Source: Fistularia commersonii (Eukaryota; Chordata; Actinopteri; Syngnathiformes; Fistulariidae). Taken from it: a stretch of 64,000 nt of DNA. Each line of letters begins with the position of its first letter. The stretch's first letter is position 1. The notes beneath the pieces were generated by a model. The model was given only the letters and a program-made list of their open reading frames with translations. It was not told where the DNA came from and did no database searches. Position numbers and translations under genes: made by a program. Below are positions 11,271 through 21,328 of the stretch, piece by piece. Where the stretch lies: assembly GCA_037954325.1 (NCBI GenBank), contig JBBMNZ010000015.1, positions 5,647,501-5,711,500 of the forward strand. The letters run 5' to 3'.

Positions 11271-11326
11271 AAGAAAATTTTGCATGTATAAGAAAATTTT
11301 GCATGTATAAGAAAATTTTGCATGTG
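11271..11326. repeat. 19-bp tandem repeat, about 3 copies
   Basis: The unit AAGAAAATTTTGCATGTAT occurs nearly three times head to tail without mismatch until the last two bases. This points to recent duplication. Confidence 0.95.
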
Positions 11327-12833
11327 ATGTCTTTCAGAGCTTGATAAAAAGATTGCTTTGAGTTTATAATATAGTAAGACTCAATATTAATACCTATACA
11401 CAGATGACAGATTTAAAGAAAAAAATGAAAAAATGAGTTAGCAAGTGGATTTGTATGGTGACCAGCTATTTTAATAACTTTGACAGTTTCACTTTAATAA
11501 CATTGACAGTTTGATCTGTATGTTTCACATACGTGAACAGTGTTCAAAACTGATCCTTAGGTTGATTTTCAAAATGGTATACCATAATTTATCCAGCAGA
11601 GTGTGCTATGACTCCACTGTTTACAATTCTCTTGTAGACTAAAGGTCTTCAGACATATAGGGTATATGGCAGAATGAACAGTTTTTGTTGAACAACTAGA
11701 TTATCACTCAATATTACTTACTGAAACAGAATATTAGGCATAAGACAGATACCTTAAAAGAACCAACACCATAAATGATTATTTAGGAACATTTATCAGT
11801 GTGGAAATGTCCCTGTTTTCAAAAACCTTTTTTATTCCCTTCAGGCGTAAATAACAACTGCAGACTAAACGCCACCTCTCCTCAAATAGCGCCAGGCTTC
11901 CATATATTAGATCATGGATCGTTAAAGCCACCATTATCACACGCACCAATGAGGAACTATTTATGGTGCCCACAAGCATTATATATTCAAAAACAATCCA
12001 GCATCGCACAGCATTTCATTAAAACACTTTTCAACCAGTTGATATGTCCTAACTATGACATTTGACAGAAAGGACTTTTTTAAAAGTAATTGCTGTCAAT
12101 TTCTGCATAATTTCTTACATGTATGGTATGTCCATACACTGCGTGTATGCTTGTCCAGTTTCTCCTCTGAGCGCTTGACAGTGTGTCTCTCGCCCACCTT
12201 ACAGGACATTTTCATTGTAAGCCCTCTCAGGGCTGCAGGTTCAGTTGGTTGGTCTGGTACAGTGATATATTGCATAACAATTCCTGCTCATAACAAAAAT
12301 TTGAGGAAGTCATCACGACTGGCTACTTCATTTCTTTTGTGTGCTGCTCCTTATGCTTCTCATCCAGTGTAGAACCAAAAACAGAGTAGAGATAAAACAG
12401 GGTATGTTTCAGGGATGAGTTGAGGAACTCATAACCCAACATATTACCTTATGTATTTTTATTTGCAATTTAGCAAAAGGGGTTTGGTATTTCTGGGTTT
12501 GGTTTCGTTAAACACAGACAGAAACAGATTCAGGTACTGAGTCCACTCTGGAGCAGCAACCATCTTGGTAGTTAAAAAAATTCCATAGCAAAATTTTGTG
12601 CTTCAGAGGTGTTGTGAAAACAGAATATGGGAATAGCAAAGGGCCAAACCATTTGTAATTGTGCAGCATTAGCTATGTTTTAAATAGTTTATTTTTTGAC
12701 CAAAGACTTGTTTCAAGAAAATAATGACTCATAAATGTTAAAAAAAAAATGCAGCTTTGCAGGCCTAACGAAATGACTCTTTTTGACAATCCTCATCTGT
12801 TTTATACTTTTCATCCATGTTGACAGTCCAGAT

Positions 12834-13935
12834 CAGAGGTGGGCAAACAATTTAGCTTCAAGGCCACACTCAGTTTGTCAAACTTAGCGGGCTAAACTTT
12901 TAGTAAATGAGGTCAAAAATGTGGCAACAATGTATGAATACAATGAATACAATGAATACAATCTATGTGAAGTCTATTTAAATTGTCCTTATTTAAGCTT
13001 GATAAATAAAATAAAAAATACTAACCGTTGATGGACTTAAAAGGGAGTAGTGTTGCAGTTTAGCCTTTTTTTTCACTCCCAGGACAGGTCAGGTGGCCAC
13101 AGGTGAGCTGGGCTCTGTGGCATGGTGCGTTCAGGTTCCATTGGACACTGGAATTTCTCGCAGCAGAACAAGATACCACCAGCTGCGGGAGGGTTGGAAA
13201 CTGTGTCTTGTTCAGGGAAGAATGCAACTCAACCACAGTAGAAATGTTCCTTCTTTGGAACGATCAGATTGGAAATCGATCCGTTGTGATACCTGGAATT
13301 CCTCAGAGAATCAACCACAGGACGGTCCTGCTCCTGGTCCTAAAATTGTAGCATGTTGACAGGCTTCTTCCGGCATCTTTTACATGGAGAAAGGCGCAAA
13401 TTATGTCACTGTCATTTGTTACTTATTTACTAGTTTGTATACCTATAGATAACACGGCGTTTGTTCCCCAAAAATTAAGAAAAAAGTTTTGTTGAGTCAA
13501 TTAGCTAACCTCACAGCGGTAGCGTCTTTTTCTTCAGATGCCAAGTTGCTAGCATAGTTAGCATGCTATAAGTTGTATTTGGTCTTTATAGCCAGACATG
13601 CAGCGTTGGGTTCAATTCAATTAGATTTTTTTTTTCAGCCCGCTCTTTATTGAATACCCAACATTCGTTGTCAGATTTTCGATGTTTTTGCTAGTTTGTT
13701 TGGTTTTTTGGCGATGGGTGACCCACACACGTGAGAGCAGGCCAAGGAAAGAATAAGGGACTTGACATCAGAAAAGGCCCTGTGTATATGTGGTCTGCCA
13801 TCTAGTGGTACAAATGATGTATTACAGGAAACAAGATGAAATGCAAGTTTCTTATGATGCAATTGACAATTCCTGAGGGCAGGAGTGAATAACGCTGCAA
13901 GATGTGCACCTCGGGCTGCAGTTTGCTCACGTCTG
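12834..13935. mobile_element. Non-autonomous hAT-like DNA transposon, about 1.1 kb
   Basis: The left end reads CAGAGGTGGGCAAAC. The reverse complement of the right end reads CAGACGTGAGCAAAC: a terminal inverted repeat with 13 of 15 matches, typical of hAT ends. GGGCTAAACT-type subterminal sequence follows on the left and CTCGGGCTGCAG on the right. No transposase frame is present. The flanking 8-mers GTCCAGAT and GTCTCAAA match poorly (4 of 8), so the target duplication is eroded or the limits are slightly off. The less AT-rich core at 13080-13360 has two overlapping open frames of about 80 codons with no recognised similarity. Confidence 0.6.
12948..12972. repeat. 10-bp short tandem repeat (CAATGAATAC)
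   Basis: Two to three head-to-tail copies of AATACAATGA inside the hAT-like element. Confidence 0.8.
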
Positions 13936-15473
13936 GTCTCAAATTCCCATAAAAATATATCATTTTTCCACCAATGACTTAACCAATGACTAAACTGGAT
14001 GTTAGCAGCTTAGTCTTCCTCCACAATGCACTCCACATCATTGTAGTATAACAATTTTTGCATCATTTTTTGCTGATCGGCTTTTCATTAAAATTAATAG
14101 AGGCCCTGCTATCAATATTATATGCAGATCATATCATGCATCCATGGAAGTTCCACTTCGGAGTATTCTCCAGTCTTCATTTAAAACTGACTCAGTACTC
14201 ATGGGATAATTAATTGTAATTACAGTAGCTTGGTTTTAGTGCAAGCGGTAAAACGGGAATGAATGGGTAATGGGCTGGACAGGTTCCTGATAAAAGGCAA
14301 CCAATCCTCGACAGATTTGTCTGGTTGCAAGACGTCAAAACACTCAACCAGCTACAGATCCAGAATTGCTGTAAGAAGGAAAATGGACCACCAAACATCC
14401 CATGCATGGGTTTCAAACTTCTCATGGCAGATTCCAATTCTTTTAAACCATGTCAACAATGATACTGATAAAAAATGACTCAGAGAAAGAAGTTGCACTT
14501 CTTAAAAAAAAAGTCATTAGGTAACTCTGTAGCTTAAGTTGTAACATATTATGCTGTACAATGATGATAATACTATACGCTGGGTACTGACATGTGCAGT
14601 GACCTGTTTTCAAGCAAACCAGACCAAAAACTAATCAAATATCTCCATACTAAGGGTCAAAAGAAATTAAATTCATTGTGCAGGTAATGTCTGAGTTTTG
14701 AACATTTACCTAATTTAGGGTCCAATAGCAACAAAATATGGTGTAAATGATATAAACTTTAAATATCCCGGGGGGTATTTATGTTGCATTCTTTTTGGAA
14801 CAATTCATTTTTGGATGAACTATTATTCTCAAATTTAAAACTACAACACGCAGTTTGAATGCGAGAAAATATGAGGAAAACGGTAGCGCTCAAAAGATGG
14901 CAGACCAGAAAATAAAAGCACGTGGGAAATACATGGGAGGATGTTTCACATGCTGCAAAGGTTCTATTTGGGTTTTTTGCTAATACAATAAGCAGTTGCT
15001 TATCTTGTATAAACTTTCTTCAACATCTATTTCTATTTAATCCAAATAATCTGTGCTTTCAACCATCAATTCCCTGGGTACATTCATAGAGATAAGGATA
15101 TGACCAATAAAATGGAAATTAGTAATATAATGTCCTGTTATGATCACATTTTGTGATTCATTAGACAAAAATCTGAGAATATTTTGCCAACGGTGCCAAT
15201 ACGCTTTAAGAGATATAGGCTACCAATGGACTTTTTTGTTAGAGGACCAATTACCGTCATTTACCCTGATCACTAGTCCTCGTGTTGCTTCGGTCTCCAC
15301 ATTATTAATTCAAAATTCTTCTATTATTTGGCAAATCTTATCATCTGGCAACATTTGTAATATTCTTGAAAAAAATCTGATTTAAAAGATGAAATTCATC
15401 TATGATGAAATATAATATGCTCTTTTCATTATTAGTTTTTTTCATGTGGATTTTTTTGTCTGTCTGTTCACAG

Positions 15474-15512
15474 TTTGAGGGCATGAGGCAGTGAAATGGT
15501 GAGACGCTGACC
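15474..15512 (+). other. gja10: gja10 5'UTR part of the main exon
   Basis: A strong acceptor (TTTTTTTGTCTGTCTGTTCACAG) ends at 15473, 39 bp before the ATG. Connexin genes usually have a non-coding first exon, so this fits. That upstream exon was not found. The ATG context is CTGACCATGG, close to the Kozak optimum. Confidence 0.75.
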
Positions 15513-16913
15513 ATGGGTGATTGGAACCTCCTGGGCAGCATTCTAGAAGAGGTCCACATTCATTCCACCATTGTGGGCAAGATCTGGCTTACCATACTCT
15601 TCATCTTCCGAATGCTTATTCTCGGCGCAGCAGCTGAGGACGTATGGGACGACGAGCAGTCGGAGTTCGTGTGCAACACTGACCAGCCAGGCTGCAAAGC
15701 AGTCTGCTATGACCGTGCCTTCCCTATTTCCCTCATTCGCTACTGGGTCCTACAGGTAATCTTTGTTTCTGCACCGTCACTGGTCTACATGGGCCATGCT
15801 CTCTATTGCATCCGAGGACTGGAGAAAGAGCGCATACGGAAACGTATCCAGCTGAAGGAGGAGCTGGATGAGGCTGAGTTGGCATTAGATGAGCACAAGC
15901 GAATGGAGAAGGAGCTTAAGAGGCTGGAAGAGCAGAGGAAGGTGAAAAGGGCACCTCTAAGAGGTTCTCTGTTGAGAACCTACGTCATCCATATCCTTAC
16001 CCGCTCTGTGCTGGAGGTTTGTTTCATCATGGGCCAGTATATACTCTATGGTCTCCAGCTGGAGCCGCTCTACAAATGTGAGAGGCTGCCTTGTCCCAAC
16101 AGTGTAGACTGTTACATCTCTAGGCCAACGGAGAAGACCATCTTCATGGTCTTCATGATCGCCATTGCTGGCGTGTCACTTTTCCTCAATATTCTGGAAA
16201 TATCTCACCTGGGTGTTAGGAAAATCAAACAGACACTTTACGGAGAGAGGTACATGGAAGATGACAGTTTGATTTACAAGTCAAGAGCGAAAGCGTCCTT
16301 ACCGCACCTTTGTGTGATGAATACATCGCCTCACAATGGACCTTTGACTCAGACCTTTAAAGTCATACCTGAAGCAGAAATGAAACCCCCTCATTACACT
16401 GGACTCAAACCCAACCAGGTGGACATGAGACACAACAGCTTGGCTTACCTGGGACAAAGTCAGACCAGCTACATCTGCCCCCAGCCTAGGATGCCACAGA
16501 ACTGTGCAGTCCAACCCAAAGGGAGTGCTGAGGTCCACACAACAATGGTGGACCATCACGCTGCCTGGGGTTCTGCTGTGTCCAACCTAGAGGAGAGCCA
16601 TCACATGGACACCGACGAGAGAGAACAACCAAAGCCTGATCATTTAGAAACACTGCTGTCCAGCAGCACCTTAAGGCCCAGCGCTATCAGAGATCTGGAC
16701 AGCAGGGATCGGAGGGAGTCGATGGCGAGCGATCACCTGATCGCGAACCCGAGGAAAACCAGCTTCATGATCAGGCCACCCTCTGAGAGCTTCTCATCAA
16801 TCAGTGGCTCGACAAGCCCTTCTTTACATACCTCAGAGGAGTCGGATGAACTGGGCTCCCTGCAAGGAGACATGCCCATGATGCCTCCTGCAGGAGGGCG
16901 AAGAATGTCAATG
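15513..16913 (+). CDS. gja10: gja10 main coding exon
   Basis: Encodes residues 1-467, including all membrane spans, both cysteine loops and nearly all of the tail. The frame stays open to a TAA at 16965, so an unspliced product would be 484 residues. The preferred end at ...RRMSM is followed by GCAAGT. A normal GT donor (GTAAAG at 16918) is the alternative, but it shifts the last exon out of the SSIMKK frame. Confidence 0.9.
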
Positions 16914-19900
16914 GCAAGTAAAGCACTCATGTCATGCAAGATTATGACTGTTTTAATGCAAATATAAACAACAAAGAGTATAATTTAAAACCAGGTAGAA
17001 TCTAAATGATTGTCAGGGCCTTCTGTTCTGTTCCTTTTTCACATCTTATTTAGACAATATGAACCAGATATCACAGTCAATGCCACATATTTGTGGACTG
17101 AAAGGTGAACCCCAAAAAGATGTAGTTCTCAATTTTAGGGTTTGTTTAATTGAAAAAAGACGTTCTTGTATGGTTGTCTTTTAATTTCTCATAATTTCCC
17201 CCCCAAATTACCTAAATCCAAGACTAAATGCAAATGGAATCCGACAAACTTCCTCAACTGATTTTGACCGGAGAATAGAAAGTGGATGTGTAAGAACCTT
17301 GTAAAAATCATCAGGGCTGTAACCCCTTGGTTCCACTGCATTGTTACATATCTTTTTTGTTTGGTTTTCAGATATATTGTCAAATCGCCCCCTTATTATT
17401 CCACTACTGGATCAGTTGGTGAGGTCAAATTATGGGCAGACCATAATCAATTCCTCGTGATCCTTAATTGAATTTTCTCTCCGTCTATTTCTGCCATTTG
17501 CTTCTTTGTTTCATTGAAGATAAGGCAGCTTATTTTTTATTCATTGATTTATTTTTCTGTTTTTTTTAATCAGTAATTAGTGTCCAAATTCCTGCCCACA
17601 ATTTCTAACAAGATAAAACAGTACATACGAGCTCACAAATCTTTCTAGATCTAAAAAATCTAAAAAAAAATGAAATGATAATTTATTCATCTATTTTTAA
17701 ATTACCTAGGTGACATACGTTTTACTGCATGTTTCTGAGTTATGGACAAGAGACTAGAGATCAGTAAACATTGCAGTAGATGCTGGCAAAACCTACACTG
17801 TAGTCGGGGAAGAGAATCCCAGAATAAAATAAAAGTTAAGCTGTCCCACCAGTCGAGGAGTATAACAATAGCGCTATAAATGCTGATTGGGGTCCTGGTC
17901 TCACCTTAGACAAAATCCAATCCATACAATAAAAAATTATTTGTTGTTATTGATGTCTTTAGATACAGCATTTCTATTTTAACTGCTACAGCTGCTTACA
18001 TGCCGTTTAATGCATTGGTTTAGTGGTTGACTACATTTTGATGTGCTCATTTGTCAAAATCTTGTCAGGAATACCAAAAAGAAATCCTTCGACTTCAATG
18101 TCGCAAGCTCTCATTTTAATAACAAAAATACATCTTCAATTTTATCTTTGCAGGGTCTTAAATTTTGTGAACTGTTATGGCGAGTTGCAAATGTATTCTT
18201 CTCTTAAGCCTTTGGGATTATAATATTCAGAAATAATTATAAAACAGGAAAACCATTTTTTTTTTGAGCAGCCTAATAACAACATTTTTTGTAATAGTAG
18301 GTATCATGTAAAATAGATGCAATAGTATGCAATTAATGTCATAATTTAGACAAAATGCTGGTTATGAAAAGATAGTTGTTCAAATCTACTGAAGTATTGT
18401 CCAAAAGTTGTGTTTCAATAACCTTTACAAAAGTAACAAAACAATGAATTGTTTGTGCAATAATTCAAAGTTCTCATAACAAAAACAATAGTCCATATAT
18501 GATGTGCTGAATGTTATCCATTCTGACGAAAAGGCCACATTTGAAAGCCATACATTGTCAGCTCTGCGAGACATTTCTATGGGTTTCTCAGTCATTTAGT
18601 CTTCTAGATTGAAACAATGAGGTCGGCGTTGATTTATGTTCACGAGGTAGTTGAACAATGTCAGGGACAACAACCTCCATGACAAAGATCAGATGGATTA
18701 TACAACTCAACGGTTGCTTTTTTTCTATTAGATTGCATTGCTTTGTGCAGCTGCAGCTAATGAACTGGCCAAAGAGTATCTATGTTACAGTGAATGACAG
18801 TCTATAGATTTGCTGCGCATAATCTTTAGAGTACCGAGTAGATTTGGATGGTAATACAATGGACATTACATATTTTGGCACAGTGCATTTCCTTTTTGTG
18901 CTTCGTACATAAGGCAGTTTTGCTCGGATGTGTCATGATGCCTTGTTAAAAATGCTACCACGCAATCAATTCATATGAATACAGCCTGTCACTGTCAGAC
19001 AGAATTGTTGAGGGGGTCGCTGTGGTCTCTAGGTTCAGCTGTTTACAGGAATGGTTAATAACAGCTGGAAGTGCTCACAGCAACAGAGTGTAGGGCAAAG
19101 ACAGAAAATGTAACAGAATACACAATCTTTACAAAATCCATGTTCAAAGTTCAGCGATGGAAATCTTTTTCCTCAGCAAGTTTTATGATTGCTGTATTTT
19201 TGTTCAATTTAAATATAAATACACCCCTCAGGCAGTGCAGCACTTCTGTGACAGCAGCAATTTTGTGTTCACAGAAAATGGCCAAGTGGCATTGTGACTT
19301 CTACTGCAGAAGCTATGAGCCAGTTTGTTTATTAAAATTGCAATGCCAAATACTGTACATTCACTCCCTCATTCGGGGCAATTTTTCCCCATCCATCCAT
19401 CGTCTGCCGCTTAACCTGACACAGAGGATTCTGAAGCCGAACCCAATTGTCATTGGGTCCTTCGTGCTGTGAGGCCAAAGCGCTAACCACTGTGCCACCC
19501 CACATGCACCATGATACATAAAATTAAATTAAACTTACTGGTATGCAAAGTGACACAAAACATAAAACAACATGATGCGTTTCTGGAGTGACTTAACATT
19601 TCATCAGTTTAATGTTTGATGTTCATAATATTGTAGCTGGTGGGGGCATTCAGTTCAATGTCAGTAATTTCGTAAAATTTGAGAGTGAAATGGGTTGAAC
19701 TTAATTCGGTGAGATATTAATGTCCAGTAAAACCCAAAAAAAAACAAAACAATTCTTATAAACAGCTAAAGTACTTCATCTCCAAAAAACACCCACATTG
19801 ATCATATAAGCATGGATTTTGGCTCCATATTGTAGTAAAGTTAAAATTGTAGCAAAGTTAATAAGCAGTATTCTATATGCGAACTATTTGATTAGGCTCT

Positions 19901-20784
19901 TCCTCCCAATAACCATTTCCAGTCGAACACCCAGCTGTATACAGATTATAATTATTTCATTGTAGCTTGTATATCAGAAGAGCCAACATCTCAAAAAGAG
20001 GGTCTTGAAAAGCTTTTTTTTCAATAGCTGTATTGTATTGTAGTTCCAGTAAACTGGTTTCATGTCACCAACTGCAATGGCAGATCATATGAATATTAAT
20101 GAATATAAATATATATGTATATATATACTATACATGTAGTTTTATAGTGATATAAACTTTAGTAAGGAGAGACCACCCCCATATTAACTAAAATCAATGT
20201 GACTAATATGATATGGGTTAACAAAAGTAGTTATTAGTAATAATAGCAGTTATTTGTGTGGAAACTTGTTCGCAGATAGTTTTTATTTTTTTCAATTTCA
20301 CTTCAGCTGCCCTCGTATATGTCAGAGACCAGATTTTTATCTAAATCCTTTATCTCTGGTGCAGGAGTTGATGGTTTTGTGCATCTTGACATTTGGTTGT
20401 TTGTGTGGGAGTGGCGGTTGAATATGTGTATGTGAAAGTTTGTGTAATTTGATTAACATGCAGCGTTTGGAAAATAAATCTAGTCAGTTGAGTATATTAA
20501 TAAATAAAGAAGAAATTAATAAATTAATAAATAGACTTGGAGTTGATATAGTTAGCATAAAATTTTTCCCCAGAGATATTTTTAAACTAAAACAGTTAAA
20601 GATAGGACCCTTTGTGCACAGATGCAAACGCCATTGGAAAAGTGTTATAAATTAAGCAAATAAATATACACACACAATCAAATTTGATCACTTTTGCACA
20701 TAATCCTGTGGTTCATATTAAAAAAATGACTTCTTTTTTTCACAGAGTGTATTCCTGGATATCTCCTCTATCATGAAGAAGTGA
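15513..20784 (+). CDS. gja10: gja10, connexin of the Cx62/Cx57 type
   Basis: Gap-junction alpha subunit. Six subunits form a hemichannel in the plasma membrane and two hemichannels dock between cells. GJA10 orthologues couple retinal horizontal cells. The main exon 15513-16913 gives 467 residues. It starts MGDWNLLGSILEEV, the universal connexin N-terminus. Four membrane spans lie near residues 20-41, 76-98, 157-180 and 208-230. Loop E1 has C54, C61, C65 (Cx6Cx3C) and loop E2 has C189, C194, C200 (Cx4Cx5C), all six docking cysteines. The cytoplasmic loop is long and charged, and the Ser-rich tail is long. A last exon 20746-20784 adds 12 residues ending SSIMKK, giving 479. The intron appears to use a GC donor. 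Placement between ankrd6 and bach2 matches human GJA10. Which fish copy it is cannot be decided. Confidence 0.92.
19390..19505 (-). mobile_element. tRNA-derived SINE, internally deleted
   Basis: The tail motif CCATCCATCGTCTGCCGCTT lies at the left. At the right is the head, whose reverse complement GGTGGCACAGTGGTTAGCGC carries the A box and GGCCTCACAGC. The middle of the element is missing. Confidence 0.8.
20095..20130. repeat. AT-alternating microsatellite
   Basis: Imperfect TA/ATATG repeats, inside the gja10 intron. Confidence 0.8.
20746..20784 (+). CDS. gja10: gja10 last exon, 12 codons plus stop
   Basis: After TTCTTTTTTTCACAG the phase-0 frame reads SVFLDISSIMKK and TGA. Mouse connexin57 is known to have its last dozen residues on a separate exon, which fits. 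If the upstream donor were the GT at 16918, this exon would instead be read KCIPGYLLYHEEV... to a TAG. Confidence 0.65.
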   Translation, partial: SVFLDISSIMKK

Positions 20785-21249
20785 AGAGACAAAGGTAGCG
20801 TCATGGCAACAATGAGCAGAGTTCTAAACCCCAGCTGGGTCACAAACTGTATCAATGGTCCGGCCATCAACACTAATTCAGCTCTCAAGTCACATGGGGT
20901 GGAACCAGCCAATAGTCATCCAGGAAGAGACAGCGGACTCATGCTGAAGCCCCAGTGTGCTTGGAATAGAAGCACCTTAGCCTGCTGATGTGGGCATCAA
21001 CAGGAGAGGATTGTATCTTTTATGAAAAGGAGAAAATCTCTCTTTGTGTTGGCACTATTAAAAAAAAAGAAAAGAAAAAAAGAAAAAACTGTGGATCATG
21101 AAGTGAATTCCTCAGAGGACCTGTTTGCCCTGTAAAATGAACGCAATAATCATAAACTTTTTCTAAGTCAAAGACTTGGTAATAATCTGTGTGTATTTGT
21201 GTGTAGTCATTACATACAGTCATGTCATTTATATTGTATTCTGATTAAA
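20785..21249 (+). other. gja10: gja10 3'UTR (inferred)
   Basis: From the TGA at 20782-20784 to an ATTAAA signal at 21244-21249. No other gene feature is seen. The exact cleavage site is unknown, and the transcript could run a little further, towards the bach2 end. Confidence 0.5.
21244..21249 (+). terminator. gja10: Candidate gja10 poly(A) signal ATTAAA
   Basis: Common variant hexamer about 460 bp after the stop codon, just before the convergent bach2 end. No strong GU-rich element follows, so confidence is limited. Confidence 0.4.
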
Positions 21250-21322
21250 TGCTTCTTAACAAAGCAGAGGAGCTGATACTTGATGAAAAGCCACACCACA
21301 CATGGATCCTCATGCCTTTTGT

Positions 21323-21328
21323 TTTATT
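21323..21328 (-). terminator. bach2: Candidate bach2 poly(A) signal AATAAA
   Basis: TTTATT on the + strand is AATAAA on the bach2 strand. About 20-35 nt downstream the minus strand reads ATGTGTGGTGTGGCTTTT, a good GU-rich downstream element. That places the cleavage site near 21305. Earlier alternative sites are possible. Confidence 0.6.

Larger units (their letters stand above)
7629..15473. other. ankrd6-gja10 intergenic region
   Basis: 7.8 kb without a supported coding exon. It should contain the ankrd6 3'UTR and the promoter and 5'UTR exon of gja10, but I cannot place them. A possible ATTAAA poly(A) signal for ankrd6 lies at 8703-8708. Contents: AT-rich DNA, a GC-rich block at 8520-8840, CA repeats at 8.9, 9.85 and 10.7 kb, a 19-bp tandem repeat at 11.27 kb, and a hAT-like element at 12.83-13.94 kb. 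Short open frames here have no recognisable similarity. Confidence 0.6.
16914..20745 (+). other. gja10 intron of 3.8 kb
   Basis: AT-rich, with no coding exon seen. It carries a reverse-oriented, internally deleted SINE at 19390-19505 and an AT-alternating stretch near 20.1 kb. The block 18.52-18.84 kb is less AT-rich and might be a conserved element. Nothing else is recognised. Confidence 0.6.

Noticed and set aside
16914..16967. Extension of the connexin frame to 484 residues with tail ASKALMSC...
   Set aside because: A splice donor lies at its start and a family-like last exon exists downstream. Kept only as a possible intron-retention product.
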